A stretch of 64,000 nucleotides of DNA from Isoetes taiwanensis. Taxonomy: Eukaryota; Streptophyta; Lycopodiopsida; Isoetales; Isoetaceae. This document shows positions 1-10,383 of the stretch, one piece after another. Each line of letters opens with the position of its first letter. The first letter of the stretch is position 1. The notes beneath the pieces were generated by a model that saw only the letters and a program-made list of their open reading frames with translations, was not told where the DNA came from and made no database searches. A program made the position numbers and the translations under genes. The DNA lies in contig JAJEKV010000003.1 in NCBI GenBank assembly GCA_021234155.1, forward strand, positions 14,928,386-14,992,385. The letters are read 5' to 3'.

Positions 1-937
1 CATGTCTGCCTGAGTGTGTGCTAGGAGGTCCACATCGTCAGCATAGATCAGCTGCCTCACGATCTGGTGTAGGAGATGAGCCTCAGTGCCTCTATTATCA
101 ACGAGTCATCTCTCCAGCTGATTAATATACAGGCCAAATAGTGTGGGAGAGAAAGGGCATCCCTGGCGGACCCCGATGCTGCTCTCAAATGGTTGGCCCC
201 CTGTTTGCAGCCGGCTGGTGCATGTCTCATATAACCTGTACACCGCGTTCTGCAGTTCGACAGGGACGTCTAGCTGCTACAATCTTACCCACAGCTTTTC
301 CCGAGGCACAGTGTCAAAAGCCTTGGTGAAGTCTACGAAGCAGCAATACAGATCTTGCCGATGGTTCCTGCTGTCCTCAACCAGAGTCCGCAGCGTGAGA
401 TATGATCTATGATTGAGTGCCTCGGCCTTAATCCCGCCTGTGTGAGTGTCCGGACTCCTGTTGCCTCTGCCCATCCTGTCAACTGCTGCTCGAGGATCCC
501 GGCGAGAAGCTTTGCGAACACTAAGCTGATCATGGTGGTCCGGTAATTGGCCGGGCAATGCGGGTCTCCTACATTATAGATTGAGACAACCCTGCTAGTG
601 GTCCATTGAGAAGGAAAACCTTCCCGCAATGCCTTGTTGAACATGTCTGTCAGTACCGGTGCCATGGATGGTCCTGCCCACTTGAGTAACTCTACCTGCA
701 TGCCATCAAGGTCTGGTGCGACTAGACGTTGCAGCCCATATGCTACCTCTGACTCCGTGATTTCCAGCACGGGGCCCTGCTGGGGGGGTAATGCCGCCCG
801 TGCACCCTTAGGGTTGTAGAGCTGCTGCAGGTATTGCCCCCACTGGTCTGGAGTGATATTTCCTGTGGGCGGCACTGGCCTCCTGAGCACTCTCCGCCAG
901 AATGTCCTGGGATGACGTTCCAAGAGGAAGAACATTT
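1..937 (-). pseudogene. LINE reverse transcriptase fragment (family A), runs off the left edge
   Basis: Non-LTR retrotransposon ORF2 piece read leftward. In order the minus strand gives a pre-RT segment (GNITPDQWGQYLQQLYNP), the RT fingers (LLKWAGPSMAPVL, WTTSRVVSIY, TQAGLR), the first catalytic block (CFVDFTKAFDTVPREKLW), then GVRQGCPLSPTLFGLYI and the catalytic YADD near position 40. Two frame changes (about 330-400 and 270) and a stop after LYINQLER show decay. It is close to the LINE at 17279-19496, so one family. The C-terminal part lies outside the window. It sits inside the left Copia LTR. Confidence 0.9.
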
Positions 938-1204
938 CCCTAATCTCAGTTATAGAGAAAATAAAATCCCCTAATCTCAGTTATATGTCAGAGAACTTTC
1001 ATATCTGCACAATTTACTACGGAAGATAAAATCCTTGTATTGTTCACACCTGCAAGACTTAATAGGGAAGATAAAATCCATGTATTATTCTATGCTTTTC
1101 ATGCAGATCAAAATACACCTTATACAATTTAATGTTTATATATGCTCAAATGCTCAATTGCTTAAACTTCAACTTCAACTACGAATACCTGCCTAGATAT
1201 TATA
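938..1204 (-). repeat. Copia LTR segment, left side
   Basis: This stretch is clearly similar, in the same orientation, to 21315-21540. Shared blocks include GAAGATAAAATCC, TATTCTATGCTTTT, TACAATTTAATG and ACTTCAA. The two copies flank the Copia body, so I read them as parts of its two LTRs. A local duplication of CCTAATCTCAGTTATA (about 939-954 and 971-986) lies next to the LINE junction. Confidence 0.65.
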
Positions 1205-2092
1205 TCACTCCCATTCATGCCCTTGCAGCATGCGGCCCTCGATAGACACATTGTTTATTTCCAGAAGGTGGCCCAGCATGGGCGACACTCGGCTCCCGCA
1301 CTTGGCTTACGTTGTGGCGATGAGCCCGCAACGACTCAGGGCTTGTTGGAAGGACAAGAGAGCCCAGTGGCTAGCGCGCTGGAACATAGACGCACATAGG
1401 TGCGTCCAGGTGCACACAGACGCCGGCCAGGATAGGCTGAGGGAGTACTTGGACTCTTGTTTCCTGGGGAAACTCTGGGACCACCATGCTCTGGAACAGG
1501 TAAAGGTGGCACACTACAAACAGCACATAAACCCCACCCTGATTCCAGGCCCACAGCTCTACCTGCGTTCTCAGTTGCCCATGAAGAAGCGCAGGATCAT
1601 CGCGTCCATTCGAACAGGGGCCCACCATCTTCGGCTTGAGACGGGTCAGTGGGTTGGAGAGCCGCGCCAGGACAGGCTTTGTCAGTGTTGCCCGCTGGGG
1701 GTTGTTGAGGATGAAAGCCATGCCTTCCAGAGCTGTCCAGCCTATAGTCAGATTCGGGCTCGCTACATTCTCTTGGTGCGACCTGGTCTGCCCCTGCACG
1801 AGCTACTCTCAGTACGCCGTCAGTTCAATCCCTTGGCTCCTACCTCCAAGAGGTTTTGGATCTGCGGACTCACCTCTGCCCCCGGGCGCCTACCTGAGGT
1901 GCCGGGAATTCATGTGTATATGTATATTTGTACAGCTGCCAGCAGGCTTATTGATGCGACAGTTTTTCCCTCCTAAGGGGGGAGGTTTTAATCCGGGTAG
2001 CAACGGGCTTGCTGCACCCGTGTAATTTGGGTCCCATAGGCCGATTGGCCTCCGCGGATGATAAAAGAACCTTCCTTCCTTCCTTCCTTCCC
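1205..2092 (+). mobile_element. 5'-truncated LINE (family A): C-terminal domain, 3' UTR and (TTCC)n tail
   Basis: Only the end of ORF2 is present. It begins in the post-RT region (LDRHIVYFQKV), changes frame once near 1275, and continues through MKKRRIIASIRTGAHHLRLETG to a zinc-binding motif, CQCCPLGVVEDESHAFQSC (C-x2-C...H...C), typical of LINE C-termini. A later frame change near 1820 separates the last residues. The 3' UTR has a C-rich/G-rich hairpin (about 1967-1990), then GGGTCCCATAGGCC and GGCCTCCG, which can pair (2038-2042 with 2047-2051). It ends in a TTCC repeat (2070-2091). It lies inside the Copia LTR. Confidence 0.88.
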
Positions 2093-2667
2093 TTCATATT
2101 ATAATATGTCTAATCAAATGAACCTGCTATATGTTACAGACACATAAACTGTTTGCATTACACTCTCACATATTTGTAGATTGTATGCACTACCCCCTCC
2201 CCCCCTTCATGTTATAGAATGTGCAACTTAACAAACCTTTTAAATAATGAATTCTAGAGCTAAGGAACAAGGTGGACAAAGTGGCCTTTGTGGCCAACAA
2301 CTCCTAAAAGCCAACCATGCTCCAATATCACCAACACATGATAAAACCATGTCAGACCAAGTACCCGCATAAGCCAACAAGGCTCCAAAACCATAAACCA
2401 GTAGTTCCATATCAACATAAGCCACCAAGGCTCCATAAATGTAACCAACCAATATAGCAATAACAAAAGCAGGTCATACTGGCGAGGTCAAACAGGAAAA
2501 CTGGAGAGGAAAACTTATATATTAGCAAAGAAGGGAAAAAAGGGGGGCTCTCTAAAAATTTCACGGAATGGAGATGCGAACAAGAGCGCTGATGTAGAAA
2601 ATCTATACGACATGCTACAAATAGGGCAAGAGCCTGGCAGTTGCTACCTTGCTACCTGCCCATGACA
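2093..2667 (-). repeat. Copia LTR segment, remainder of left LTR
   Basis: It resumes after the LINE tail and ends at CATGACA (2661-2667), directly next to a C-rich run that is a polypurine tract on the minus strand. That is the expected 3' LTR border of a minus-strand Copia element. It holds one copy of a 35-bp sequence (AGAGCTAAGGAACAAGGTGG..., about 2256-2294) that recurs outside the LTR at 2732-2771. No coding sequence seen. Confidence 0.55.
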
Positions 2668-2974
2668 CTTGTCCCCTAGCTCTAGAAGTCCATTTACCAT
2701 CTATTCGTTGAAAACAAAGTAAATATGACTTCTAGAGCTAAGGAACAAGGTGGACAAAATGGCCTTTGTGGGCATCTCTACCATCTATTCGTTGAAACCG
2801 AAGGTAAATGTGACATCTACTATTTGCAAAAGGCTTTGTGAAATTTAAGTTGGATAAGATTTTTTTGCACATCATCTCGAATGAAAATGCATCTTTAATT
2901 CCACATGTTTGGTTCTTTCATATAAATGGGATTTTTTATCAATGCAATACATGTTGTCACATTTTAGTTGAGTA
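2668..2974 (-). pseudogene. Copia RNase H C-terminus and polypurine tract
   Basis: The minus strand from 2974 reads the end of a Copia RNase H domain: CDNMYCIDKKSHLYERTKHVE, the counterpart of the family's CDN...A...N...HERTKHIE block, followed by a degraded tail. It continues the RNase H piece that stops at 14310, with the Ty3 element inserted between. The run at 2668-2678 (CTTGTCCCCT on plus) is the minus-strand polypurine tract. A second copy of the AGAGCTAAGGAACAAGG repeat lies at 2732-2771. Confidence 0.8.
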
Positions 2975-2979
2975 GGATC
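2975..2979. repeat. Target-site duplication of the Ty3 element, left copy
   Basis: GGATC directly before the LTR's first TG. The same five bases follow the right LTR at 14305-14309. A 5-bp duplication is what Ty3-type integrases make, and the sequence outside both copies joins into Copia RNase H. Confidence 0.93.
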
Positions 2980-4668
2980 TGTGACGTTCCAAGTATTTAT
3001 ACGGTATATGTATAAATATATTGACACGTCACCCAGTATAGATACGCCACCATGGGGTATGGTAACCTAGGGGGTTGACCTAAAAGGGATTAAATTAGCT
3101 ATGCTAATTTAATTATTAAGGATAATAACCTATAATTAAGGAATTAATATGTAAAAGGGATAATTAAGTTAATTATGGTTTGGGAAGGTGCCACTTGGCC
3201 AAAATCGATTGGCTAACATGGTGATGCTAATTGGAGGCATCAAGGTGGATCACCACCCCCGTATCAGCCATAATTGACCAAGAGGAGCTGAGCGCCACCT
3301 TTGAGGAGCTGAGCGCCTACTTACCTGAGCCAAGCTGAGCGCCACCTTCACCCAGCTGAGCACCACCCTTGCCTAGCACGTACCTGTGTAGCCAGAGCTA
3401 AACGTCAAGTCCCAGGAAGATGGAAGCGCCAAACAATAACGGGTCCAGCAGGAACTCAGGTGGGTGGCTAGAGTAGCTTGTGAATTCTAGGGTAGCGCCC
3501 CTTTTGGGCACTTGTGTGTTGTCTTGTCGGTTCTCTCTGTGTTTTGGTGGTAGGAACTAACCCTTGGTTGTAAAGGTAAGTTCTCTTTATATATTTTGAT
3601 TCTGGTTTTGCTCTCAAAGGATGGATTGATAGTTCTTTGCAAAGTCTTACTCTGGAAATGGGGGAACTAAGGGGGGTAGAGACCTCTGAGCTCATGTCTG
3701 ATAGTATGCTCCTAGATACAGCCCTGTAATATTCCCATTAGATGCGGCCTGTGCACAAGAGCCCACCGAGTCGTGGATGCTATGGAGTGACTTAGCACCA
3801 AGTAAGGGACACAGTGGTGAAGCGGGGGTGGGGTCTTGCACGAACATAAAAGGCTCCTGAGACTCCTACAGTGGACTAGGCCTAATAGCCGGCCAGTGAG
3901 CTAGGCGCGATCCAGGCCGGGTATGGGTCTGACACTCCCTGGGTACAGAGGTGTGACCCGCATGGGGCATCCTGTACTTTGAGTAGATTTAGGGCGAGTA
4001 AATCGGGTACGGATGCGGGGGTCGCTGATGCGGCACGTATTCTCTAGTCCACCCATGGAACCATTGTGATCCTGGAAGGGGACGCTTCCCCGACCTGCCT
4101 CATCGGACGGGGCTTCATGAACCCTGTAGTAGGCTCGTAGGGTGATACCTTGAGTCTGCGTGTCCGGAAGGCTATAGTGATGCCATAGCATGATTCGACT
4201 CATCTGCAAAGTGTGCACAGGAGGGGCGGATGGAGCGGACAACCCTAGCCGATGTTCTATGCCAGCCAACGCCATGTCAAGACTCGGTCTGCTGATCTCT
4301 TGAGACCTAGCCATCAGTCGATCCTCACTGGAGTCTGAGCCGGGGTAGAACCATGGGTTTGGGGTGTTTTCCTTAGTATTAAATGCATATTCTTTGTTGT
4401 TGTCACTTGGATGGATGTGCCACCCCTCGTGGTGGTAAATTATGATATGATTATGCTGTGTGCTAACCTTGTATTCATGCTTCCGCGACGTAGGAGCCCC
4501 ATTGAAGGCGTGGGCCGAATGACCCATCTGTGTCCTTCACTTGAGCGTCTTATTATAGATGGCCCGAGTTAGATGGAGGGCCCTGCTCATGGTAAGTTGG
4601 TTGCCATGGGAGGGGAAAGTCCCCGTATGTATACGTTCGAGGGTCGTATATGTTCAGGGAGCGTCACA
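2980..4668 (+). repeat. 5' LTR of the Ty3 chromovirus
   Basis: 1689 bp, starting TGTGACGTTCC and ending GGGAGCGTCACA, so the ends form a short inverted repeat (TGTGACG / CGTCACA). It matches 12545-14304 almost throughout. The main exception is a block at about 3290-3362 made of repeated GCTGAGCGCCACC-like units, replaced in the 3' LTR by unrelated sequence. Confidence 0.95.
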
Positions 4669-4669
4669 G

Positions 4670-4681
4670 TGGTATCAGAGC
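4670..4681 (+). other. Primer-binding site, initiator tRNA-Met type
   Basis: TGGTATCAGAGC, one base after the LTR end. It is complementary to the 3' end of plant initiator methionine tRNA and is the usual primer site of plant Ty3 and Copia elements. Confidence 0.95.
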
Positions 4682-5265
4682 CGTGATTTCGGTTACTCGA
4701 AATCATAGCACTGACCAAACCCTAACTCGCTAGTTCGGTAGTTAGGAGAGAGAGTTTAAGCTAGTGTGATTGTTTAGCTCTCTGATGTTTGGTTTGGTGC
4801 TAGGTTAATGTACTAGAATGTAAGTTCTTAAGAAGTTTAGGGCGACTGGAAGACCCAAGTTTGGAAGAGCTATAACTTTTTGTAGGCAGCTCGGATGAAG
4901 GCGAAAATGGCTCCAATGGATCGGGCACCTCTCAAATACCCTAGGGGGCACGTCTCCCGAGGGCGAACAGACAACAGCTGGCTGCAAAATCAAAAGGGGC
5001 GCTGCTGTCATCGGAGGTGTTTATTTTGAAAAGTTAAGACCGTATAAGTAACGCAGCGCCCCATACGGTCGCGTGTACTTTTATACGCGCCTGTTTAAAA
5101 TTTTTTATAAAAAATTGAAAAAAAATTAAATAAAAAGTGAACATTGGAATTCAAATTTAAGTTACTTTCTAAAGCGTGTTTCTTATGGGCGACCTTCTCC
5201 GCCATAGCCGCCGGACCCGAGCTCTGTTCCCGCCATAGCCGACCTTCCCTCACACCCTGCACCAG
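4682..5265 (+). other. Untranslated leader of the Ty3 element
   Basis: No gene here. Two small inverted repeats follow the primer site: GATTTCG/CGAAATC (4685-4691, 4698-4704) and CCTAACT/AGTTAGG (4721-4727, 4740-4746). A third is CCGTAT/ATACGG near 5039-5069. An A/T-rich run with TTTTATAAAAAATTG lies near 5100-5115, about 150 bp before the H3-like start codon. It could be a TATA element giving that gene its own transcript, which is inference. Confidence 0.5.
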
Positions 5266-5949
5266 ATGTTAGGGGGTGATGAAGAGGAGAGGCTCCGTAA
5301 GGAAGCAGAGGACGGCCAAAACCAACAAGTTGATCAACAGGGGGATCAGAACGTTGACCAGAACATCAACCAAACGGTGGATCCAACTGTTGGCCAGCAA
5401 CAAGATCAACCTGTGGAGGAGGGCGCCGCCAAGAATAGGAAGGCTACGGAGTGGGGCAACAGGACGTTGAAGAGAAAGAACACCAAACCCGTTAAGGGGG
5501 GTGTAGGTTACAAGACCCGATTACAAAAGAATGCCGCCATCGCCAAGAAGACATCGGCCCAGAGACGTGAGCAGATCGTCCAGAGGGCAAAGCATCCAAC
5601 AACAGGTGGGAAATCCCTTCCATCGCTGAAGGCGACCTTCAAGCCGCGAAAGCCCCATCGATACCGACCGGGCACGGTAGCACTTCGGGAGATACGTAAG
5701 TATCAGAAGTCTACTGAGCCATTGATTCGTCGGCTGCCCTTCCAGCAGCTTGTACGGGAAATTGCCCAAGACTTTAAAACCGATTTGAGGTTTCAAGCTT
5801 TTGCAATCCTCGCACTCCAGGAGGCTACCGAGGCTTACCTCATCGAAATCTTGAGCGATGCCAACCTTTGCGCCATACACGCAAAGAGGGTCACCATCAT
5901 GCCCAAGGACCTCCAGCTGGCACGAAGGATCCGAGGGGAGTTTCGGTGA
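5266..5949 (+). CDS. Histone H3-like protein encoded inside the retrotransposon
   Basis: Intronless, 227 codons, ATG to TGA without interruption. Residues 129-227 are an H3 core: [77 protein letters not shown]. Loop 1 (FKTDLRFQ) has canonical H3 length rather than the longer loop of most centromeric H3s. The first 128 residues do not resemble a normal H3 tail. Residues about 1-55 are acidic and rich in Q, N and D; residues about 56-128 are strongly basic. Just before the core, [13 protein letters not shown] resembles the TGGKAPRKQLAT part of a normal tail. The canonical start ARTKQTARKS is absent. It lies between the 5' LTR and gag, upstream of a second unidentified frame. Function is unknown. 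Candidates are packaging of element DNA, targeting to chromatin, or interference with silencing. Confidence 0.95.
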   Translation: MLGGDEEERLRKEAEDGQNQQVDQQGDQNVDQNINQTVDPTVGQQQDQPVEEGAAKNRKATEWGNRTLKRKNTKPVKGGVGYKTRLQKNAAIAKKTSAQRREQIVQRAKHPTTGGKSLPSLKATFKPRKPHRYRPGTVALREIRKYQKSTEPLIRRLPFQQLVREIAQDFKTDLRFQAFAILALQEATEAYLIEILSDANLCAIHAKRVTIMPKDLQLARRIRGEFR

Positions 5950-6127
5950 CTAGGCGACTATCTTCTTTTCTGTTGTAAAAATTTTGTGCACTTATCTATG
6001 TGAAGTATTCCAAATTTTGGAGTTGTGAATATAAAAATGTTTTTTTCCCGCCATTTCGTGTGAACTTAAAAATAAATTATTAATTAAATAATTATTTTTA
6101 ATAATAATTTCGGGAAACGAGCCGAAA

Positions 6128-6160
6128 AGTATAAAGGCCCTTTTTGGCTATTAGGGTTTC
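6128..6160 (+). promoter_or_regulatory. Candidate internal promoter (TATAAAG plus start region)
   Basis: TATAAAG at 6130-6136 is followed about 25-30 bp later by TTAGGGTTTCATTTCTC, which looks like a plant transcription start and 5' UTR. It separates the H3-like gene from the next frame, so the second frame may be made from its own transcript. Sequence resemblance only. Confidence 0.4.
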
Positions 6161-6949
6161 ATTTCTCTTCTTGCTTTTTGTGTTTTCCTTCTCCTCCTTT
6201 GCGCCTTTACTCCTCATAGCTCGCCCAACCCTGCAGCAGTGGTATTCGGACGGAGAGCATTGGGACCCTGCGGTTCCCTTTGATCTTCTTCACCCCTACC
6301 TGCTCCAGCAGGTAGATCTCATCTCTAACATGCAGGCACATCCGGATCACGCCGCCTTTCTTCAGTTTTACTGTGAGGAGATTGTACCTGCATGTGTTCA
6401 CAATGATGATGATGCGTTCCTCTATCTATTGAAGTTAGAGTATAACAAAATTGTCCAATCCTCTATATTCATTTCTATCGTCTTGCAGACGAGACCCTCG
6501 AAGAATATGAAGAAAGAATTACCGACCAGATACGAAGGGATGATCCAGGACCGCCCGACCAGGATTATGGCCAAAGGTATGGGGAGTACCCGGAAAGGGA
6601 CGAAGATTACGAGGAAGGGGAACCCGCACAGCCAGGAGAGCCCTACGATCCAGCCAAAGGGATGGAGGTAGTTAACATTCTCAGGGAACGCGCCTTTGAT
6701 GACCTGAAGCAGACTCTTCGTCGCACATGGGACTATTGGGACATGTCAAGGCACGAAGCTTTTGAGGATGCCAACGATCACCTGTGGCAGATTTTCTATG
6801 CATTAAGGAGGCTCTTCACTCTCCTTATCATTAGCCCAACACTGGATTATCAACCTGTTATCGTCCAAGCCTGGGCTCGCTACAAGTTAGTGAGAGCCGT
6901 CCGCGAGAGCGTTCGCTACTCCATCTTGTATCCTTTCGCGAACCCCTAG
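6144..6949 (+). CDS. Second cargo frame of the Ty3 element, function unknown
   Basis: Not recognised. The first part (to about 6445) has a hydrophobic run that lacks an ATG and may be 5' UTR, then WYSDGEHWDPAVPFDLLHPY and an in-frame ATG at 6331 (MQAHPDHAAFLQFYCEE). A good splice acceptor (TCTATCGTCTTGCAG, ending near 6489) precedes a second open part. That part starts DETLEEYEERITDQIRRDD, is acidic and P/Y/E-rich, continues into LRERAFDDLKQTLRRTWDYW, and ends FANP at 6949. I therefore read two exons with an intron of about 40-60 bp; the donor is uncertain. It sits between the H3-like gene and gag and belongs to the element. It could be an extra accessory protein or an upstream part of gag joined by splicing. 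Confidence 0.5.
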
Positions 6950-7204
6950 GCCTGGTCCACTCAGTTCGGCTTCCTATGTTGTGTGTAACTTGGCAAAATT
7001 GTGTAATGTTAAGTGTTTAATCCTGTGATATATAACTTTGAGTTGTAAGTGACTTTCAATGTAATGACTCTGATAATAAAAACCTTTTCTGTTGTACTCT
7101 TCTATCTACTTTCTCTAAATACTATCCGATATGACATTCTTGTGAGACTTGATGTCACTGTAATTTTGCTTATACCTTCTTATACTCAATATAGACGGTG
7201 CACG

Positions 7205-9558
7205 CAATGTCGCCTGGCAGACACCTTCGAACGCCAGTCGACTAACCCCGGAGCAGGAACTTATGTTGATGAAGAGACAATTAGTCGAGTTACAAACTTA
7301 TGTGTTGAATGCCAACCCTCCGCAACACGTACAGGAGGATGGACCGGAGTTACCTCCGTTGCCGCCAAGTCCACCACCCCAGCAGCCACTTGCACCTGAA
7401 CCAAGCCCTGTACCCCAACGAAGGAAGCACCGTTCCAAACGCCATCAAAGTTCCTCAAGGGATAGTGCCACATCTTCGCAATCAGCCACCTCTGAGTCCT
7501 CCGTATCATCGGGTGAGCACCCCAAGCGCCCGTAAGACGGTTGATACGGCCATAACCAGTATATGGAAAAATAGGAAACTGGCCCAGTTTGATGGAAAAT
7601 CTAGGGGCAGACTGAATGCAGAGTCCTGGTTGGATGAAATGAAGGAGTTTGAGAAATCTTATGGTATGACAGAAAAAGATACGGGAAAGGTTGCCACCAC
7701 AAACCTTACAGGAGCTGCCCGTATTTGGTGGAAGGGCTATGCCAGAGCCAAGCATCTGGACAGAAGCAGATGCAAGTTTAAAAAGTTTGCTAAAGCTTTT
7801 AAGTCGCATTATGTGCCTCGTGCGCACAAATGCCAACAAATCCAGACCTTTTACAGGTTAGAGCAGAAGGGTATGTCAGTTCAGGCCTACACCGATGAAT
7901 TCATGCGCCTGAGGCTGTATGTGCCAGGAATGAATGAAAAGAGAGCGGTGGAGGGTTACATTGAAGGGTTGGCCCCATCAATTAAGCGAATGGTTAAGGC
8001 CATAGACCCGAAATCAGTTGCAGAGGCTGAGGCTAAGGCATTGAGCCTCGAGGAGGACACGCCAAGAAACCAGTACCCGCGTCCTGCCCCTTACTCGCAG
8101 CCACGCCCGTCCACGCCGTACAAACCCCGCTCCCCAAGTCCGGCGCCCTTTCAGCAGAACTCTTACGGCCGCCAGGAAAAGAAAGTCACCTTCAACATGC
8201 CCGACAAACCGGATAATGTCGGCAAGGAAGTTCGGAATCTCTTACAGTCTATTCCCAAAGAGGCCCGAGATCAGTTACGCAGAGATAAGGCATGTTACAG
8301 GTGTATGCGACCCGGGCACTACATGCAGAATTGCCCTTATGTCACACAGACTGCCCAGCTGGCCATGGCCGACCTCGATTGGGACGATCTCGAGTCGACT
8401 CTACCTGTCGAGGAGGAGGCTCCCGAGTACATTCACGGTGAGTCCCATATCCTTGCAGCTATTGAAACCGGCACTGCTGAAAGTCAGCCTGCCATTATTT
8501 CCACCATAGGTCAAGTAGACAACAAACCTTTTATAATTCTGATGGATACGGGTAGTACACATAATTTTGCTTCTCCTAGAATGGCCCAGGTATTACGACT
8601 TGAAACTTTGAGATCTCGACCGAAGCCTGTCACTTTAGCCAGTGGTAAGATCAGACATACGCATGGCCGTCGCATTAACCTTAAGATGCAGTTGCCGGGT
8701 GCACCAGTTGCTTTGGGTGCCGAGTTAATGGATATTGGCAAATATGACCTTATTGTTGGTATGGAATTCTTGGCATCTGCAAAAGCCAATATAGACTGCG
8801 AGAAGCGGGAAGTTACCTTCAACGCCGCTAACGGAGCCCGCGTAACTATAAAAGGTGACTCCTTAAACCCCATTATGCAGTCTATCACCATCAGGCAGTT
8901 AGATAAGGCTATACATAAAGATAAGTTGCTTTGCATTATTAGACTTGCCTCCATTGAATCAGATGCCAAGCAGAAGCAAGTAGTTGATACCTTGCCAGAA
9001 GGGATTGCCAATCTTCTCCGAGAATTTAGTGATCTTTTTCCAGATGAGATCCAGAAACTTCCTCCTTTTAGAGGAGTAGAATGTGAGATAGCTCTGGAGC
9101 CAGGTACTAAGCCTACCAGCAAGGCCCCGTACCGTATGAATCCCCCAGAGTTGGCAGAGCTTAAGAAGCAACTTCAGGAGCTACTAAACCTAGGTTTCAT
9201 TCGACCCAGTGTTTCGCCTTTTGGCGCTCCTATTCTTTTCGTTAAGAAAAAGGATGGCTCCTTGAGAATGTGTATTGATTATCGGCAACTCAATAAGCAC
9301 ACCATTAGAAATCGCTATGCTTTGCCTAGGGCAGATGATCTAATGGACCAGTTACAAGGGGCCAAGCATTTCTCAAAGATTGATTTACGCTCCGGATATC
9401 ATCAAATAAGGATTAAGGAGGAGGACATTCATAAATCTGCCTTTCGCACTAGATATGGGCATTATGAGTTTACCGTTATGCCTTTTGGATTAACTAATGC
9501 CCCCGCAACGTTTATGCGGTTAATGAATGATGTCTTCCGACAATACTTGGATGGATGA
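7205..9558 (+). pseudogene. Ty3 gag, protease and first part of reverse transcriptase
   Basis: The N-terminal gag segment is read in one frame to about 7535 (EQELMLMKRQLVELQTYVL, then proline-rich and R/S-rich). The rest continues in another frame from about 7540, so there is a frame break. Gag capsid: [27 protein letters not shown]. Zinc knuckle [14 protein letters not shown] at 8293-8334. Protease with DTG at 8545-8553 ([12 protein letters not shown]). RT starts near 9100 with [33 protein letters not shown] and [12 protein letters not shown]. The frame then runs into TGA at 9556-9558 because GATG is duplicated (9548-9557). A sequence like TACTCAATATAG before 7196 could be a splice acceptor, so gag may begin with an upstream exon. 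Confidence 0.93.
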
Positions 9559-10369
9559 TTTTGTTGTTATTTTCTTTGACGACATTCTCATCTATAGTAA
9601 AACCCTGGAGGAGCATGAGAAACATCTTCGGTTGGCCTTGGAAAAGCTAAGACGTCACCAGCTCTTTGCCAAGTTCTCTAAGTGCAAGTTTGACGCTCCG
9701 AAGGTGGACTATTTGGGACATGTTATTTCAGCAGAGGGAATTGCGACAGATCCAACCAAGATAGAGGCAGTAAGGGAATGGCCTATTCCAGGTAATGTTT
9801 CCGAGGTCCGAAGTTTCTTAGGACTAGCCGGATATTATCGGAAATTTGTTAAGGATTTTGCAAAGATTGCAGCACCTCTTACTAATCTTACAAAGCATGA
9901 GAAGGTAAAGGATTGGATTGAGCATTGGAAAGCAAAGGTTCAGGGAAGCTTCCAGCAGCTTAAAGATGCTTTAACGTCAGCACCAGTCCTTACATTACCC
10001 GACCCTGAAAAGGATAAGCTAGTGGCAACAGATGCCAGTAAGATTGCTACTGGGGGAGTCCTAATGCAGGAGGGGAGGGTTATTGCCTACGATTCAAAGA
10101 AAATGAATGAAACAGAGCAGCGATACCCTACTCATGATCAGGAATTGTTAGCAGTTGTCCGTGCTCTGCGGATATGGAGACACTACCTTCTTGGTAGAAG
10201 ATTCCAGCTGGATACGGATCATCAGAGTCTCCGTTACTTATCCACCCAGCCAAATCTCAATCTCCGTCAGAGAAGATGGATGGAATTTCTGGAGGAGTAT
10301 GACTTTGAGATTATGTATAAGCCTGGGAAGCACAATGTGGTTGCGGATGCATTGTCACGCCATCCCTAG
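9540..10369 (+). pseudogene. Ty3 reverse transcriptase (second part) and RNase H
   Basis: It continues RT in the next frame after the 4-bp duplication: [17 protein letters not shown] with the catalytic aspartate pair, [28 protein letters not shown]. RNase H follows: [46 protein letters not shown], then [12 protein letters not shown] and a stop. All usual acidic residues are visible. The frame to the integrase is broken again (68 bp between this stop and the next open frame), so pol needs at least two frame corrections to be continuous. Confidence 0.94.
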
Positions 10370-10383
10370 TAACCCGAACCCAT

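Noticed and set aside
5266-5949. Centromeric H3 (CenH3) as identity of the H3-like gene
   Set aside because: Loop 1 has canonical length and the core is much closer to normal H3; only the long unusual tail recalls CenH3.
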